This document shows positions 1 through 5,199 of a stretch of 5,199 nucleotides of DNA, one piece after another. Under the pieces are notes generated by a model, which ran no database searches, was not told where the DNA came from, and saw nothing but the letters and a program-made list of their open reading frames with translations. Made by a program: the position numbers and the translations under genes. Source of the DNA: Bacteroidia bacterium. Its GTDB lineage: Bacteria; Bacteroidota; Bacteroidia; Bacteroidales; UBA5342. The stretch lies in the NCBI GenBank assembly GCA_030433225.1, contig JAUIMD010000183.1:1-5199 (forward strand), in the 5' to 3' direction. Numbering within the stretch: the first letter of the stretch is position 1; the number at the start of each line of letters is the position of its first letter.

Positions 1-79
1 TGCTGAATCGCGCGGAGCCGAAAATCACCTGAGCCTGGCCCGCGAAGTGCTGGCCCGTAACATGGTGGATGTTGATTAA
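1..79 (+). CDS. parA: ParA/Soj-family chromosome-partitioning ATPase, C-terminal end only
   Basis: Only the last 25 codons are present, reading in frame from base 2 to the TAA at 77-79; the rest lies upstream of the window. The visible peptide has the pattern S-R-G-A-E-x-x-x-x-L-A-x-E-V, which matches the conserved C-terminal helix of chromosomal ParA/Soj proteins, where a Ser-Arg-Gly-Ala-Glu stretch precedes a Leu-Ala-x-Glu-Val/Ile helix. ParA is a deviant-Walker ATPase that binds DNA nonspecifically as an ATP dimer and works with ParB to segregate replication origins; no catalytic motif can be seen here because the Walker region is outside the window. The assignment rests on this short tail plus the parB gene starting 45 nt downstream, the standard parAB order. 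Confidence 0.85.
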   Translation, partial: AESRGAENHLSLAREVLARNMVDVD

Positions 80-124
80 AACGGAAAAAAGTACAGAACA
101 ATAGGTAAAAAGGCAAAAAATAAA

Positions 125-997
125 ATGGTAAAAAAAGCAGCTTTGGGTAAAGGCTTAGGGGCGCTTATTAACGATGCAGATGAGTTCAGTAACCGACCGG
201 CTTCTACAATATTTGATGAGGTAAAATTGTCGATGATCGTGGCAAATCCTTATCAGCCGCGAACCGAATTTGATGAAGATGCATTGCGGGAATTGGCCGA
301 CTCCATCCAAAAAATGGGCGTAATACAGCCCATTACACTGCGAAAACAAGGCGAACAATACCAGATTATTGCCGGAGAAAGAAGGTTTCGAGCTTCGATT
401 TTGGCCGGGAAAAAGAAAATTCCGGCTTATATACGAACTGCCGAAGATGAAGATATGCTGGAAATGGCGCTGGTGGAAAATATCCAGCGCGAAGATTTGG
501 ATGCCATTGAAGTTGCCCTTTCATACCAGCGATTAATGGATGAATTCAGCCTTACGCAGGAAGAAATGAGTAAACGCGTAGGGAAAAAAAGGGCAACCAT
601 TGCCAATTACATCCGTCTGTTAAAACTTCCTTCAGAAATTCAGTTTGGCATACGCGACAAAGACATCACCATGGGGCATGCCCGTGCGTTGCTTGGGGTA
701 GATGACCCATCCGCTCAGCTAATGGTGTACAACCAAATTCTGAAATTTGATTATTCGGTACGCAAAGTAGAAGAGGTGGTGCGAAGCCTGAATACAGGAG
801 CCGTAAAAGATAAACCCCCGGGCAATGCAACCAAAACACACCCTGAGTACGATAAGCTGAAAGAGCAATTGTCAGGAATATTTGGTGCAAAAGTGTCTTT
901 TTCACGCAGCGAAAAAGGTGACGGCCGTATTACCATCGCATTTAAATCGGACGATGAATTGGTGCGGTTAATGGGTTTGTTGGAGAAATTGCAATAA
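125..997 (+). CDS. parB: Chromosome-partitioning protein ParB (parS-binding CTPase)
   Basis: A complete 290-residue protein, the usual length for chromosomal ParB/Spo0J. ParB loads on parS sites near the origin, slides as a CTP-bound clamp and stimulates ParA ATPase. Residues 3-14 (KKAALGKGLGAL) are the basic N-terminal peptide that contacts ParA. The CTP-binding ParB/Sulfiredoxin domain spans about 33-125, with NPYQPR at 41-46, GVIQPI at 65-70, the GERRFRA motif at 84-90 and ENIQRE at 118-123. A helix-turn-helix follows at about 141-167 (LTQEEMSKRVG, then ATIANYIRLLKLP), then MGHARALL at 183-190 of the central DNA-binding domain. A Pro/Lys-rich linker near 225-240 leads to the C-terminal dimerisation domain (about 241-290). 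All key motifs are intact. The ATG at 125 is the obvious start because it gives the full N-terminal ParA-contact peptide; the leader is A-rich with no strong Shine-Dalgarno. The gene is very likely co-transcribed with parA. Confidence 0.97.
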   Translation: MVKKAALGKGLGALINDADEFSNRPASTIFDEVKLSMIVANPYQPRTEFDEDALRELADSIQKMGVIQPITLRKQGEQYQIIAGERRFRASILAGKKKIPAYIRTAEDEDMLEMALVENIQREDLDAIEVALSYQRLMDEFSLTQEEMSKRVGKKRATIANYIRLLKLPSEIQFGIRDKDITMGHARALLGVDDPSAQLMVYNQILKFDYSVRKVEEVVRSLNTGAVKDKPPGNATKTHPEYDKLKEQLSGIFGAKVSFSRSEKGDGRITIAFKSDDELVRLMGLLEKLQ

Positions 998-1001
998 TAC
1001 C

Positions 1002-1664
1002 ACGTATATCAAACATCTTGGTGTCATATTGTTAGCCTGTGTTCTTTGTGTAAAAGGACTGGGGCAGGAGGTGAAACAAAACAGGCCTGATTCGTCGCTG
1101 TATATCCTTCCGGCAGACTCAATCACCTTTGAGGGGGAAGTAATCTCGCCAGGAAAAGATAAAAAATCAGAGCGGATTTATTCTCCGAAAAAAGCCGCCA
1201 TGCTCTCGGCAGCGTTTCCTGGACTGGGGCAGATTTACAATCGTAAATATTGGAAATTGCCCATTGTTTATGGAGGATTGGCCGGGTTAGGCTACAGCAT
1301 TTATTGGAACAATAAATATTACGTGTATTACACCAATGCATATTACGATTTTACCGACGGAGATCCAACGACCAACAGGTGGCACCAGGTAATTGACCCG
1401 AACGCCATTGGAAGCCCTGAGCAGGAAAGTCAGTTGGCTTCGCGGCTCGAAAACAAAAAAACGAGCTATAGAAGAGACAGAGATTATATGATTATTTTAA
1501 CCCTCGGCATGTATGTGCTCAACATTATTGATGCCAGTGTGGATGCTCATTTGTCGGATTTTGACATCAGCAAGGATTTATCGTTGAAGGTGGAACCGCA
1601 AATGAAGTACAACGAAGTAAGCCAAACCGCATCCATGGGGATGGTTTGCAAATTAAGGTTTTAA
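1002..1664 (+). CDS. DUF5683 family envelope protein with an uncertain non-ATG start
   Basis: The body matches the DUF5683 family of Bacteroidota, commonly encoded directly after parB; its function is not known. Numbering from the TTG at 1029 (211 residues), the hallmark block is 51-91: KKAAMLSAAFPGLGQIYN, then a Tyr/Trp-Lys pair and a Gly-rich hydrophobic helix. A Tyr-rich stretch with YYDFTDGDP lies at 98-113 and a second hydrophobic helix at about 152-168. The mature N-terminus probably begins near Gln13 after a G-L-G junction. The start is the odd point. No ATG or GTG exists in frame downstream of the TAA at 969-971. TTG at 1029 would begin inside the hydrophobic core of the signal peptide, while the frame upstream adds Y-I-K-H-L-G-V-I, supplying the missing basic n-region. 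I therefore draw the gene from ACG at 1002; ATC at 1008 (Met-Lys-His-Leu reading) is equally possible. The stop at 1662-1664 lies 14 nt before the mltD ATG. Confidence 0.85.
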   Translation, partial: TYIKHLGVILLACVLCVKGLGQEVKQNRPDSSLYILPADSITFEGEVISPGKDKKSERIYSPKKAAMLSAAFPGLGQIYNRKYWKLPIVYGGLAGLGYSIYWNNKYYVYYTNAYYDFTDGDPTTNRWHQVIDPNAIGSPEQESQLASRLENKKTSYRRDRDYMIILTLGMYVLNIIDASVDAHLSDFDISKDLSLKVEPQMKYNEVSQTASMGMVCKLRF

Positions 1665-1667
1665 GGA
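1663..1667 (+). promoter_or_regulatory. Weak ribosome-binding site of the mltD-like gene
   Basis: AAGGA lies 11 nt before the ATG at 1679 and overlaps the stop codon of the DUF5683 gene. The spacing is somewhat long, and Bacteroidota often initiate without such a motif, so it supports the choice of ATG 1679 over TTG 1646 only modestly. Confidence 0.35.
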
Positions 1668-1678
1668 TAGATTTGACT

Positions 1679-3256
1679 ATGAGAAGGATTGTTGGCCAAG
1701 GGTTAATTGCTCTGGCAGTAGTGCTGATGGTATTTTCAGCAAACGCAAAAGATCAGGAATCAATATTGAACATTACCAATCAGATTCCGTATGCAAATGA
1801 CGATACAGAAACGTTTGAGACCAACCTCGATGAGAACTTATTGAGCTGGTACATGGGCGATGTTATTGAAAGCGATACCGCCGAAATCAAGGCAGGAAAA
1901 GATGTCTATTTTCCTGATTCGGTGTTTGTGGAAAGGCTGCAGTATCTGTCAGAAATGTCGACCATCGAGTTCCCCTTTAACGATAAAGTGAAGAACTTTA
2001 TATTGCTGTACACCTCCAAGCGTAGGTCGCTCACTCAAAATATTTTAGGACTGAGTAATTACTACTTCCCCATTTTTGAGGAAGAGCTAAACCGCCAGGG
2101 TATGCCCATGGAATTAAAGTACCTGCCGGTTATCGAATCGGCCCTGAATCCTCGTGCATTTTCAAAAGCAGGGGCCAGTGGGCTGTGGCAATTCATTTAC
2201 AGTACCGGTCGTTTTTACAAAATGGACATTAACACTTATGTGGATGACAGGAATGACCCATACAAGAGTACCGTTACCGCAGTTACCTACCTGAAAGATT
2301 TATATGAAATTTATGGCGATTGGTTTTTGGTGATTGCAGCGTACAATTGTGGCCCGGGTAACGTAAATAAAGCCATAAGGCGTACAGGAGGAAAACGGGA
2401 CTACTGGGAAATTTACTACCGGTTACCACGGGAAACACGCGGATACGTTCCGGCATTTATTTCGGCGGCCTACACCATGAATTATTACAAGGAACATAAC
2501 TTGCATCCAACGGCCAGTGAATTACCCGCTTATGTAGATACCATCATGGTTTCGGAGCCTTTGCACCTGAGGCAGGTAAGTGAGGTGCTGGATATCTCCC
2601 TGGATTTGGTGCGCGATCTGAACCCTCAGTATCGTTTGGATTTTATACCCGCCGGAACCCGTCAATATGCCCTCGTCCTTCCAACCGAATATACCTTTGC
2701 ATTTATTGACCGTCAGGATGCTGTTTTTGCGCATAAAAAGGACGAATTGCATGCCGAAAAGCGGAGCCATGTTGAAGCATCCAACTCACGTTACGTAGGG
2801 GCAGCACCTGCCAATAAAACCAAACTTTATTATACCGTAAAGTCGGGCGATAACCTTGGCTTTATTGCCGATTGGTACGATGTGGGCCTGTCGGAGCTAA
2901 GAAACTGGAACGGCATTTATCGCAATACCATTCGTGTGGGGCAAAAAATTGTGGTGTATGTGCCCAACAATAAATCAGACTATTACCGCCAGGTAAACTC
3001 CATGAGTTTTGCACAAAAACAGGCACGCAGCGGAAAAAATGTACCGAACAATGTGGCGTCGGTAAAAAGTGCACCAACCCAGCAGGCCTTAAGTGGCGAC
3101 TACGAATACTACAAAGTGCGCAGTGGTGATAATTTATATACCATCGCCAAACGCTATCCGGGCATTTCTGCCCAAAACATTATGGATATCAACAACATGA
3201 AAAACAGCAACCTGCAAGTGGGCATGTTGTTGAAAATACGCCCTAAAAACGGTTAA
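1679..3256 (+). CDS. mltD: MltD-type membrane-associated lytic murein transglycosylase with LysM repeats
   Basis: It cleaves the MurNAc-GlcNAc glycosidic bond of peptidoglycan with formation of 1,6-anhydroMurNAc, acting in the periplasm. From ATG 1679 the protein is 525 residues. Residues 1-23 form a signal peptide (MRR, hydrophobic core, A-N-A junction before Lys24). A conserved N-terminal region runs about 77-140. The SLT (goose-type lysozyme fold) domain spans about 141-260, with catalytic Glu153 in the VIESALNP motif, GLWQF at 168-172, AYNCGPGNV at 221-229 and LPRETRGYVP at 249-258. A degenerate LysM-like segment covers about 293-336. Two good LysM domains follow, about 384-429 and 477-522 (each YxVxSGDNL near its start), which should bind glycan chains. 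A TTG at 1646 would add 11 residues and overlap the preceding gene; I prefer the ATG because it starts exactly at the basic n-region and has AAGGA at 1663-1667. The N-terminal Cys of an MltD lipoprotein is absent, so it may be secreted or periplasmic rather than lipid-anchored. Confidence 0.93.
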   Translation: MRRIVGQGLIALAVVLMVFSANAKDQESILNITNQIPYANDDTETFETNLDENLLSWYMGDVIESDTAEIKAGKDVYFPDSVFVERLQYLSEMSTIEFPFNDKVKNFILLYTSKRRSLTQNILGLSNYYFPIFEEELNRQGMPMELKYLPVIESALNPRAFSKAGASGLWQFIYSTGRFYKMDINTYVDDRNDPYKSTVTAVTYLKDLYEIYGDWFLVIAAYNCGPGNVNKAIRRTGGKRDYWEIYYRLPRETRGYVPAFISAAYTMNYYKEHNLHPTASELPAYVDTIMVSEPLHLRQVSEVLDISLDLVRDLNPQYRLDFIPAGTRQYALVLPTEYTFAFIDRQDAVFAHKKDELHAEKRSHVEASNSRYVGAAPANKTKLYYTVKSGDNLGFIADWYDVGLSELRNWNGIYRNTIRVGQKIVVYVPNNKSDYYRQVNSMSFAQKQARSGKNVPNNVASVKSAPTQQALSGDYEYYKVRSGDNLYTIAKRYPGISAQNIMDINNMKNSNLQVGMLLKIRPKNG

Positions 3257-3266
3257 CCTTACGCTT

Positions 3267-3557
3267 ATGAATCCGAAAGTAATTGCCATTATTGCACACA
3301 TCGGCCCCATTGGCTGGATTATTGCCTTTTTACTTAACCAGAACCATCGGAGTTTTTTTTCTGACTTTTACGTGAAACAAACGCTGGGGCTGGTGCTGGT
3401 AGGCATTGTTTGTCCGTTTATACCAGTGGTTGGATGGCTGTGTGCCATTGCCTTATTTGTGTTTTGGATTATGAGCCTGGTAAATTGTGTGCAGGACAAT
3501 ACTACCGAACTGCCATTGATAGGTACCTATTTTCAAACCTGGTTTAAGGGGCTGTAA
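3267..3557 (+). CDS. Small three-helix membrane protein, DUF4870/Tic20-like
   Basis: The protein has 96 residues. Hydrophobic segments lie at about 4-23, 38-57 and 55-74, consistent with three inner-membrane helices and no cleavable signal peptide. The pattern of helix, short polar loop with SFFSDFYVKQTLGL (29-42), two helices, then a C-terminal tail with P-L-I-G and FQTWFKGL resembles small Bacteroidota proteins annotated DUF4870 or Tic20-like import component; that link is from memory of the family pattern, not a search. No biochemical function is established for these proteins in bacteria. The ATG at 3267 is 10 nt after the mltD stop and is the only sensible start, placing the gene as the last member of the parAB-DUF5683-mltD run. 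Its codons at 3364-3379 also contain a parS-like sequence, listed separately. Confidence 0.8.
   Translation: MNPKVIAIIAHIGPIGWIIAFLLNQNHRSFFSDFYVKQTLGLVLVGIVCPFIPVVGWLCAIALFVFWIMSLVNCVQDNTTELPLIGTYFQTWFKGL
3364..3379. other. Candidate degenerate parS site (ParB-binding centromere sequence)
   Basis: The 16 bases match 13 positions of the widely conserved parS palindrome TGTTTCACGTGAAACA. The right ten bases, ACGTGAAACA, are perfect; mismatches are at positions 1, 2 and 6 (A, C and T). The site lies within the small membrane-protein gene about 2.3 kb downstream of parB, and parS sites are known to occur inside coding sequences near parAB. By hand calculation with equal base frequencies, a 13/16 or better match is expected about 0.02 times in a window this size. 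However, the codons spell Asp-Phe-Tyr-Val-Lys-Gln-Thr, which may be constrained by the protein, and the imperfect left half would weaken ParB binding. Confidence 0.3.
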
Positions 3558-3563
3558 ATTTCC

Positions 3564-3584
3564 ATCCACCTAGGGGGGTATTTT
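3564..3584 (+). terminator. Possible weak terminator at the convergent junction
   Basis: Seven bases after the stop at 3555-3557, the bases ATCCAC at 3564-3569 can pair with the G run and T at 3574-3579 around a CTAG loop, with one mismatch and one G-T pair, followed by ATTTT. The stem is short and imperfect and it overlaps the stop codon of the opposing gene, so this is only a candidate for ending the plus-strand transcript. Confidence 0.25.
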
Positions 3585-4050
3585 AAAACGGAATACCGGC
3601 GTAAACTCCCAGGCTCAGGAAGTTTTCGTATTGATTAAAAGCAAATTTTGCCTTGGGGCCCAAGCGTAATTTCCCCAGGTGAAACTCATAGCGACTTTCA
3701 ATGTGGGTAGTGTATGTAACCGGTAAATTCTCGTTAAACGTGAAGCCGGGCGATACCACCAATGCCAGGCTTGGGTTAATCCAAAATTCGATAGGAAGTA
3801 AAAAGGTATGGCGGTATGCTTCATCAAGCATGCCCTCGTAAGCAAAGCCTGCACTAATAAATTTGGCAGGATTTATTAAGCGGAAATACTGCACCTGAAA
3901 AGTGGGGGAAAAACGCTGGTAAGCAAAGCCATAGGATGTGGTAAACGATAAGCTGATTTCGTTTTCGCTGATTTGCCGCTCTTCCTGTGCATGGGCCAAC
4001 AATGCAAACCAAAGCAGCAGGCCTGTAAAAACGGTACATTTTCCTTTCAT
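3583..4050 (-). CDS. Small outer-membrane beta-barrel protein of unknown function
   Basis: A complete 155-residue protein read from ATG at 4050-4048 to TAA at 3585-3583. Residues 1-21 form a clear signal peptide: MKGK, a hydrophobic core, then L-A-H-A with cleavage before Gln22. The mature part alternates polar and hydrophobic residues in about eight short strands (for example 32-40, 50-57, 65-72, 81-89, 94-103, 117-124, 127-137 and 143-155). It ends in Gly-Ile-Pro-Phe; a C-terminal aromatic residue is typical of barrels folded by the BAM machinery. No enzyme motif or Cys pair is present in the mature part. It resembles generic porin-family or OmpW/OmpA-barrel-sized proteins of Bacteroidota, but I cannot name a family. 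It follows the DUF4421 gene on the same strand, yet a terminator hairpin separates them, so it probably has its own promoter. It converges on the plus-strand run, with stop codons 25 nt apart. Confidence 0.85.
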   Translation of the reverse strand: MKGKCTVFTGLLLWFALLAHAQEERQISENEISLSFTTSYGFAYQRFSPTFQVQYFRLINPAKFISAGFAYEGMLDEAYRHTFLLPIEFWINPSLALVVSPGFTFNENLPVTYTTHIESRYEFHLGKLRLGPKAKFAFNQYENFLSLGVYAGIPF

Positions 4051-4066
4051 TAACTTGATTTTAGCG

Positions 4067-4074
4067 TAAATATA
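4067..4074 (-). promoter_or_regulatory. Possible Bacteroidota-type -7 element for the small barrel gene
   Basis: On the minus strand these bases read TATATTTA, one base from the Bacteroidota -7 consensus TAnnTTTG, and lie 16 nt before the ATG at 4050. No convincing TTTG -33 element is found 19-21 nt further upstream; the best is TTCAG, within the terminator stem. The location just after the upstream terminator makes a promoter here logical, but the sequence evidence is weak. Confidence 0.22.
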
Positions 4075-4078
4075 GGTT

Positions 4079-4113
4079 AAAAATTTAAGGCGGGCTGAAC
4101 TTCAGTACCCCGC
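4079..4113 (-). terminator. Intrinsic terminator downstream of the DUF4421 gene
   Basis: Read on the minus strand, GCGGG (4113-4109) pairs with CCCGC (4094-4090). Inside it a second perfect inverted repeat CTGA-AGT-TCAG (4105-4095) stacks on the outer stem, with a three-base GTA bulge on the 5' side. The hairpin is followed by CTTAAATTTTT (4089-4079), a T-rich tract. It begins two bases after the TAG stop at 4118-4116. The geometry fits a one-directional intrinsic terminator; on the plus strand no T tract follows the stem. Confidence 0.62.
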
Positions 4114-4115
4114 AT

Positions 4116-5199
4116 CTACTCCTTATATATGGGATTTTTGGAGTTGAGGTAGTCAATGGTTTTGTCGAGCTGTTGGTTAATTTTTGGAGCTTTTAGCCGA
4201 AATCCAATTACAAAGCGGAATTTTCCCAATCCATACAAGAGGTCGGCCGATTGAATGTTGCGAACCGTAAAGTTGTTCAGGTATCCTGTAAAACCCAGGT
4301 AATACCAGGGGTGGTTGTACCCTATGGCAAATCGGGCGGTGCCGTCAAATGCCAGCGACCGGTTAGCCAGTGTTTTTTGATCGTCGAAATTACGCATGTG
4401 GGCACTTTGGTAGTTGAGCCCAAGCAGCAAGGTAAGGTTGGCGTAAAAGTTATCGTAAAAAACCAGGGTGTATGAATAGCCACCCATGGCGCTTAGTAAT
4501 GAGGTGTTTACGCCGGCCAGTTCTCCCGCATTAGGGTATTCATGCATTAACGCGGACGGGATAAGCGAGGCATCTCCCCGTATGCGGTAGATCGAAAGTG
4601 AAGCTCCGGCCAGCAGGGAACCGGCACTTTTTTTTTGAATTTCGGTAAATACATAAGGAGCCTTGTAAGAAAAACGTTCATGGTTAAACAAATAAACCCC
4701 CGAAGTACCAAAAGTACGGGTGCGAATATCGCTTCGAACCTGTAAGGAATCGCCGGTGCTCCATTCCGGAAAATATTCGGTTGGGTTGCTCCAGTAATAG
4801 CCCTTGTAAAATTGCAGGTAGGTATTTATCATCCAGGCGGCCGGGTACATGTCAATTTGTAAATCCAGGCTACGGGTATTGCCGTAAATATGGTCGTCGT
4901 TATTAATTTTTCCCGAATTAAAGGCCACCCCCAGTCCCAGCCAGCGGTAATTAAAGCCAAAACCGAGGTTTAGATTTTCATTGGGTTTATACTGTATTTT
5001 TTTGCCGGACGTACGATCGATAAAGCTGAAGTTGTTGAACTTTCTGATGCCATATGCATAAAGGCCGGGCAGCGTATCGTACGATTCAATAAAGGCCGGG
5101 GGTACCGAATCTACGGGCAGCATAACTTCAACCGGCGATTTTGCATGTACCGCCCAAATTAACGTGCTTAGAAACAACAAAACAGTCCCTGCTTTTTTC
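4116..5199 (-). CDS. DUF4421 family outer-membrane beta-barrel protein, 5' end outside the window
   Basis: The frame is open from the right edge of the window to TAG at 4118-4116, giving 360 visible residues. A TTG at 5180 could be taken as a start, but the frame continues upstream as Lys-Lys-Ala-Gly-Thr-Val, the basic n-region of a signal peptide whose core is LLFLSTLIWAVHA with cleavage before Lys-Ser-Pro. The true start therefore lies just beyond base 5199, and probably only a few codons are missing. Counting from the first visible Lys, a short acidic/Pro linker (20-40) precedes the barrel. The family-like pattern is YKPNENLNLGFGFNYRW at about 70-86, followed by a Gly-Val-Ala-Phe strand, D-L-Q-I-D-M-Y, and repeated amphipathic strands to FRFVIGFRL (327-335). 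A 25-residue polar tail (336-360) follows the last strand. This matches DUF4421, a Bacteroidota family of presumed outer-membrane barrels with no known function. The call is from pattern memory. Confidence 0.78.
   Translation of the reverse strand, partial: KKAGTVLLFLSTLIWAVHAKSPVEVMLPVDSVPPAFIESYDTLPGLYAYGIRKFNNFSFIDRTSGKKIQYKPNENLNLGFGFNYRWLGLGVAFNSGKINNDDHIYGNTRSLDLQIDMYPAAWMINTYLQFYKGYYWSNPTEYFPEWSTGDSLQVRSDIRTRTFGTSGVYLFNHERFSYKAPYVFTEIQKKSAGSLLAGASLSIYRIRGDASLIPSALMHEYPNAGELAGVNTSLLSAMGGYSYTLVFYDNFYANLTLLLGLNYQSAHMRNFDDQKTLANRSLAFDGTARFAIGYNHPWYYLGFTGYLNNFTVRNIQSADLLYGLGKFRFVIGFRLKAPKINQQLDKTIDYLNSKNPIYKE

Noticed and set aside
666..936. Minus-strand open frames inside parB.
   Set aside because: They lie opposite the well-conserved parB coding frame, show no recognisable protein features and are shadow frames.
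996..1011. ACGT-centred sequence at the parB-DUF5683 junction as a possible autoregulatory ParB site.
   Set aside because: Only 9 of 16 positions agree with parS and neither half-site is intact.
1023..1058. Lipoprotein signal with Leu-Leu-Ala-Cys as lipobox in the DUF5683 protein.
   Set aside because: From the candidate starts only about 10-12 residues would precede the Cys, short for a lipoprotein signal, and a normal Gly-Leu-Gly/Gln junction follows downstream.
1315..1330. ACGT-centred imperfect palindrome AATATTACGTGTATTA.
   Set aside because: It matches the parS consensus at only 9 of 16 positions, and the bases encode the Tyr-rich segment of the DUF5683 protein.
1646..1678. TTG start giving an 11-residue longer MltD that overlaps the DUF5683 gene.
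   Set aside because: It would add Gln-Ile-Lys-Val-Leu-Arg before an already complete signal peptide; the ATG at 1679 fits better and has an AAGGA upstream.
2422..2437. A second parS-like 16-mer with 11/16 matches, ending in GGAAACA.
   Set aside because: About one 11/16 match is expected by chance in a window of this size, and the codons encode the conserved Leu-Pro-Arg-Glu-Thr-Arg motif of the transglycosylase, which explains the bases.
4251..4475. Plus-strand open frame of 74 codons inside the DUF4421 gene.
   Set aside because: It is antisense to a barrel gene with clear signal peptide and strand pattern, has no plausible start context and no recognisable motif.

Overview
The window looks like chromosomal DNA from a member of the Bacteroidota, probably near the Bacteroidales/Marinilabiliales, although the exact lineage is inference. 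The evidence is the gene set (ParA and ParB followed by a DUF5683 protein and an MltD-type transglycosylase, then DUF4421 and small beta-barrel outer-membrane proteins), signal peptides ending in G-Q-E or A-Q-E style junctions, A-rich leaders with little Shine-Dalgarno sequence, and moderate GC content.

Left half, plus strand (1-3557): a tight co-oriented run. It begins with the last 25 codons of parA, then parB, a DUF5683 envelope protein, an mltD-like two-LysM lytic transglycosylase, and a 96-residue three-helix membrane protein resembling the DUF4870/Tic20-like group. Gaps are 45 nt or less, and 10-14 nt at the last two junctions if the ATG of mltD is used, so one transcript is likely. The run joins chromosome-origin segregation (ParA/ParB) to cell-wall cutting and membrane proteins, an arrangement that recurs in Bacteroidota.

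Right half, minus strand (3583-5199): two outer-membrane beta-barrel genes run toward the first block. The upstream one is a DUF4421 protein whose 5' end lies outside the window. It is followed two bases after its stop by a good intrinsic-terminator hairpin. The second is a 155-residue barrel protein ending in Phe, which probably has its own promoter. The blocks converge at 3557/3583 with only 25 nt between stop codons.

The points most worth a second look are (i) the DUF5683 gene, which has no ATG or GTG start although its signal peptide clearly extends upstream of the first TTG, and (ii) a 13/16 match to the bacterial parS centromere consensus inside the small membrane-protein gene, about 2.3 kb downstream of parB. 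I found no mobile element, CRISPR array, tRNA, rRNA or dense repeat. No gene-free stretch exceeds 70 bases. Apart from these two points the region appears to be ordinary core genome, and I did not find a new defence or accessory system.
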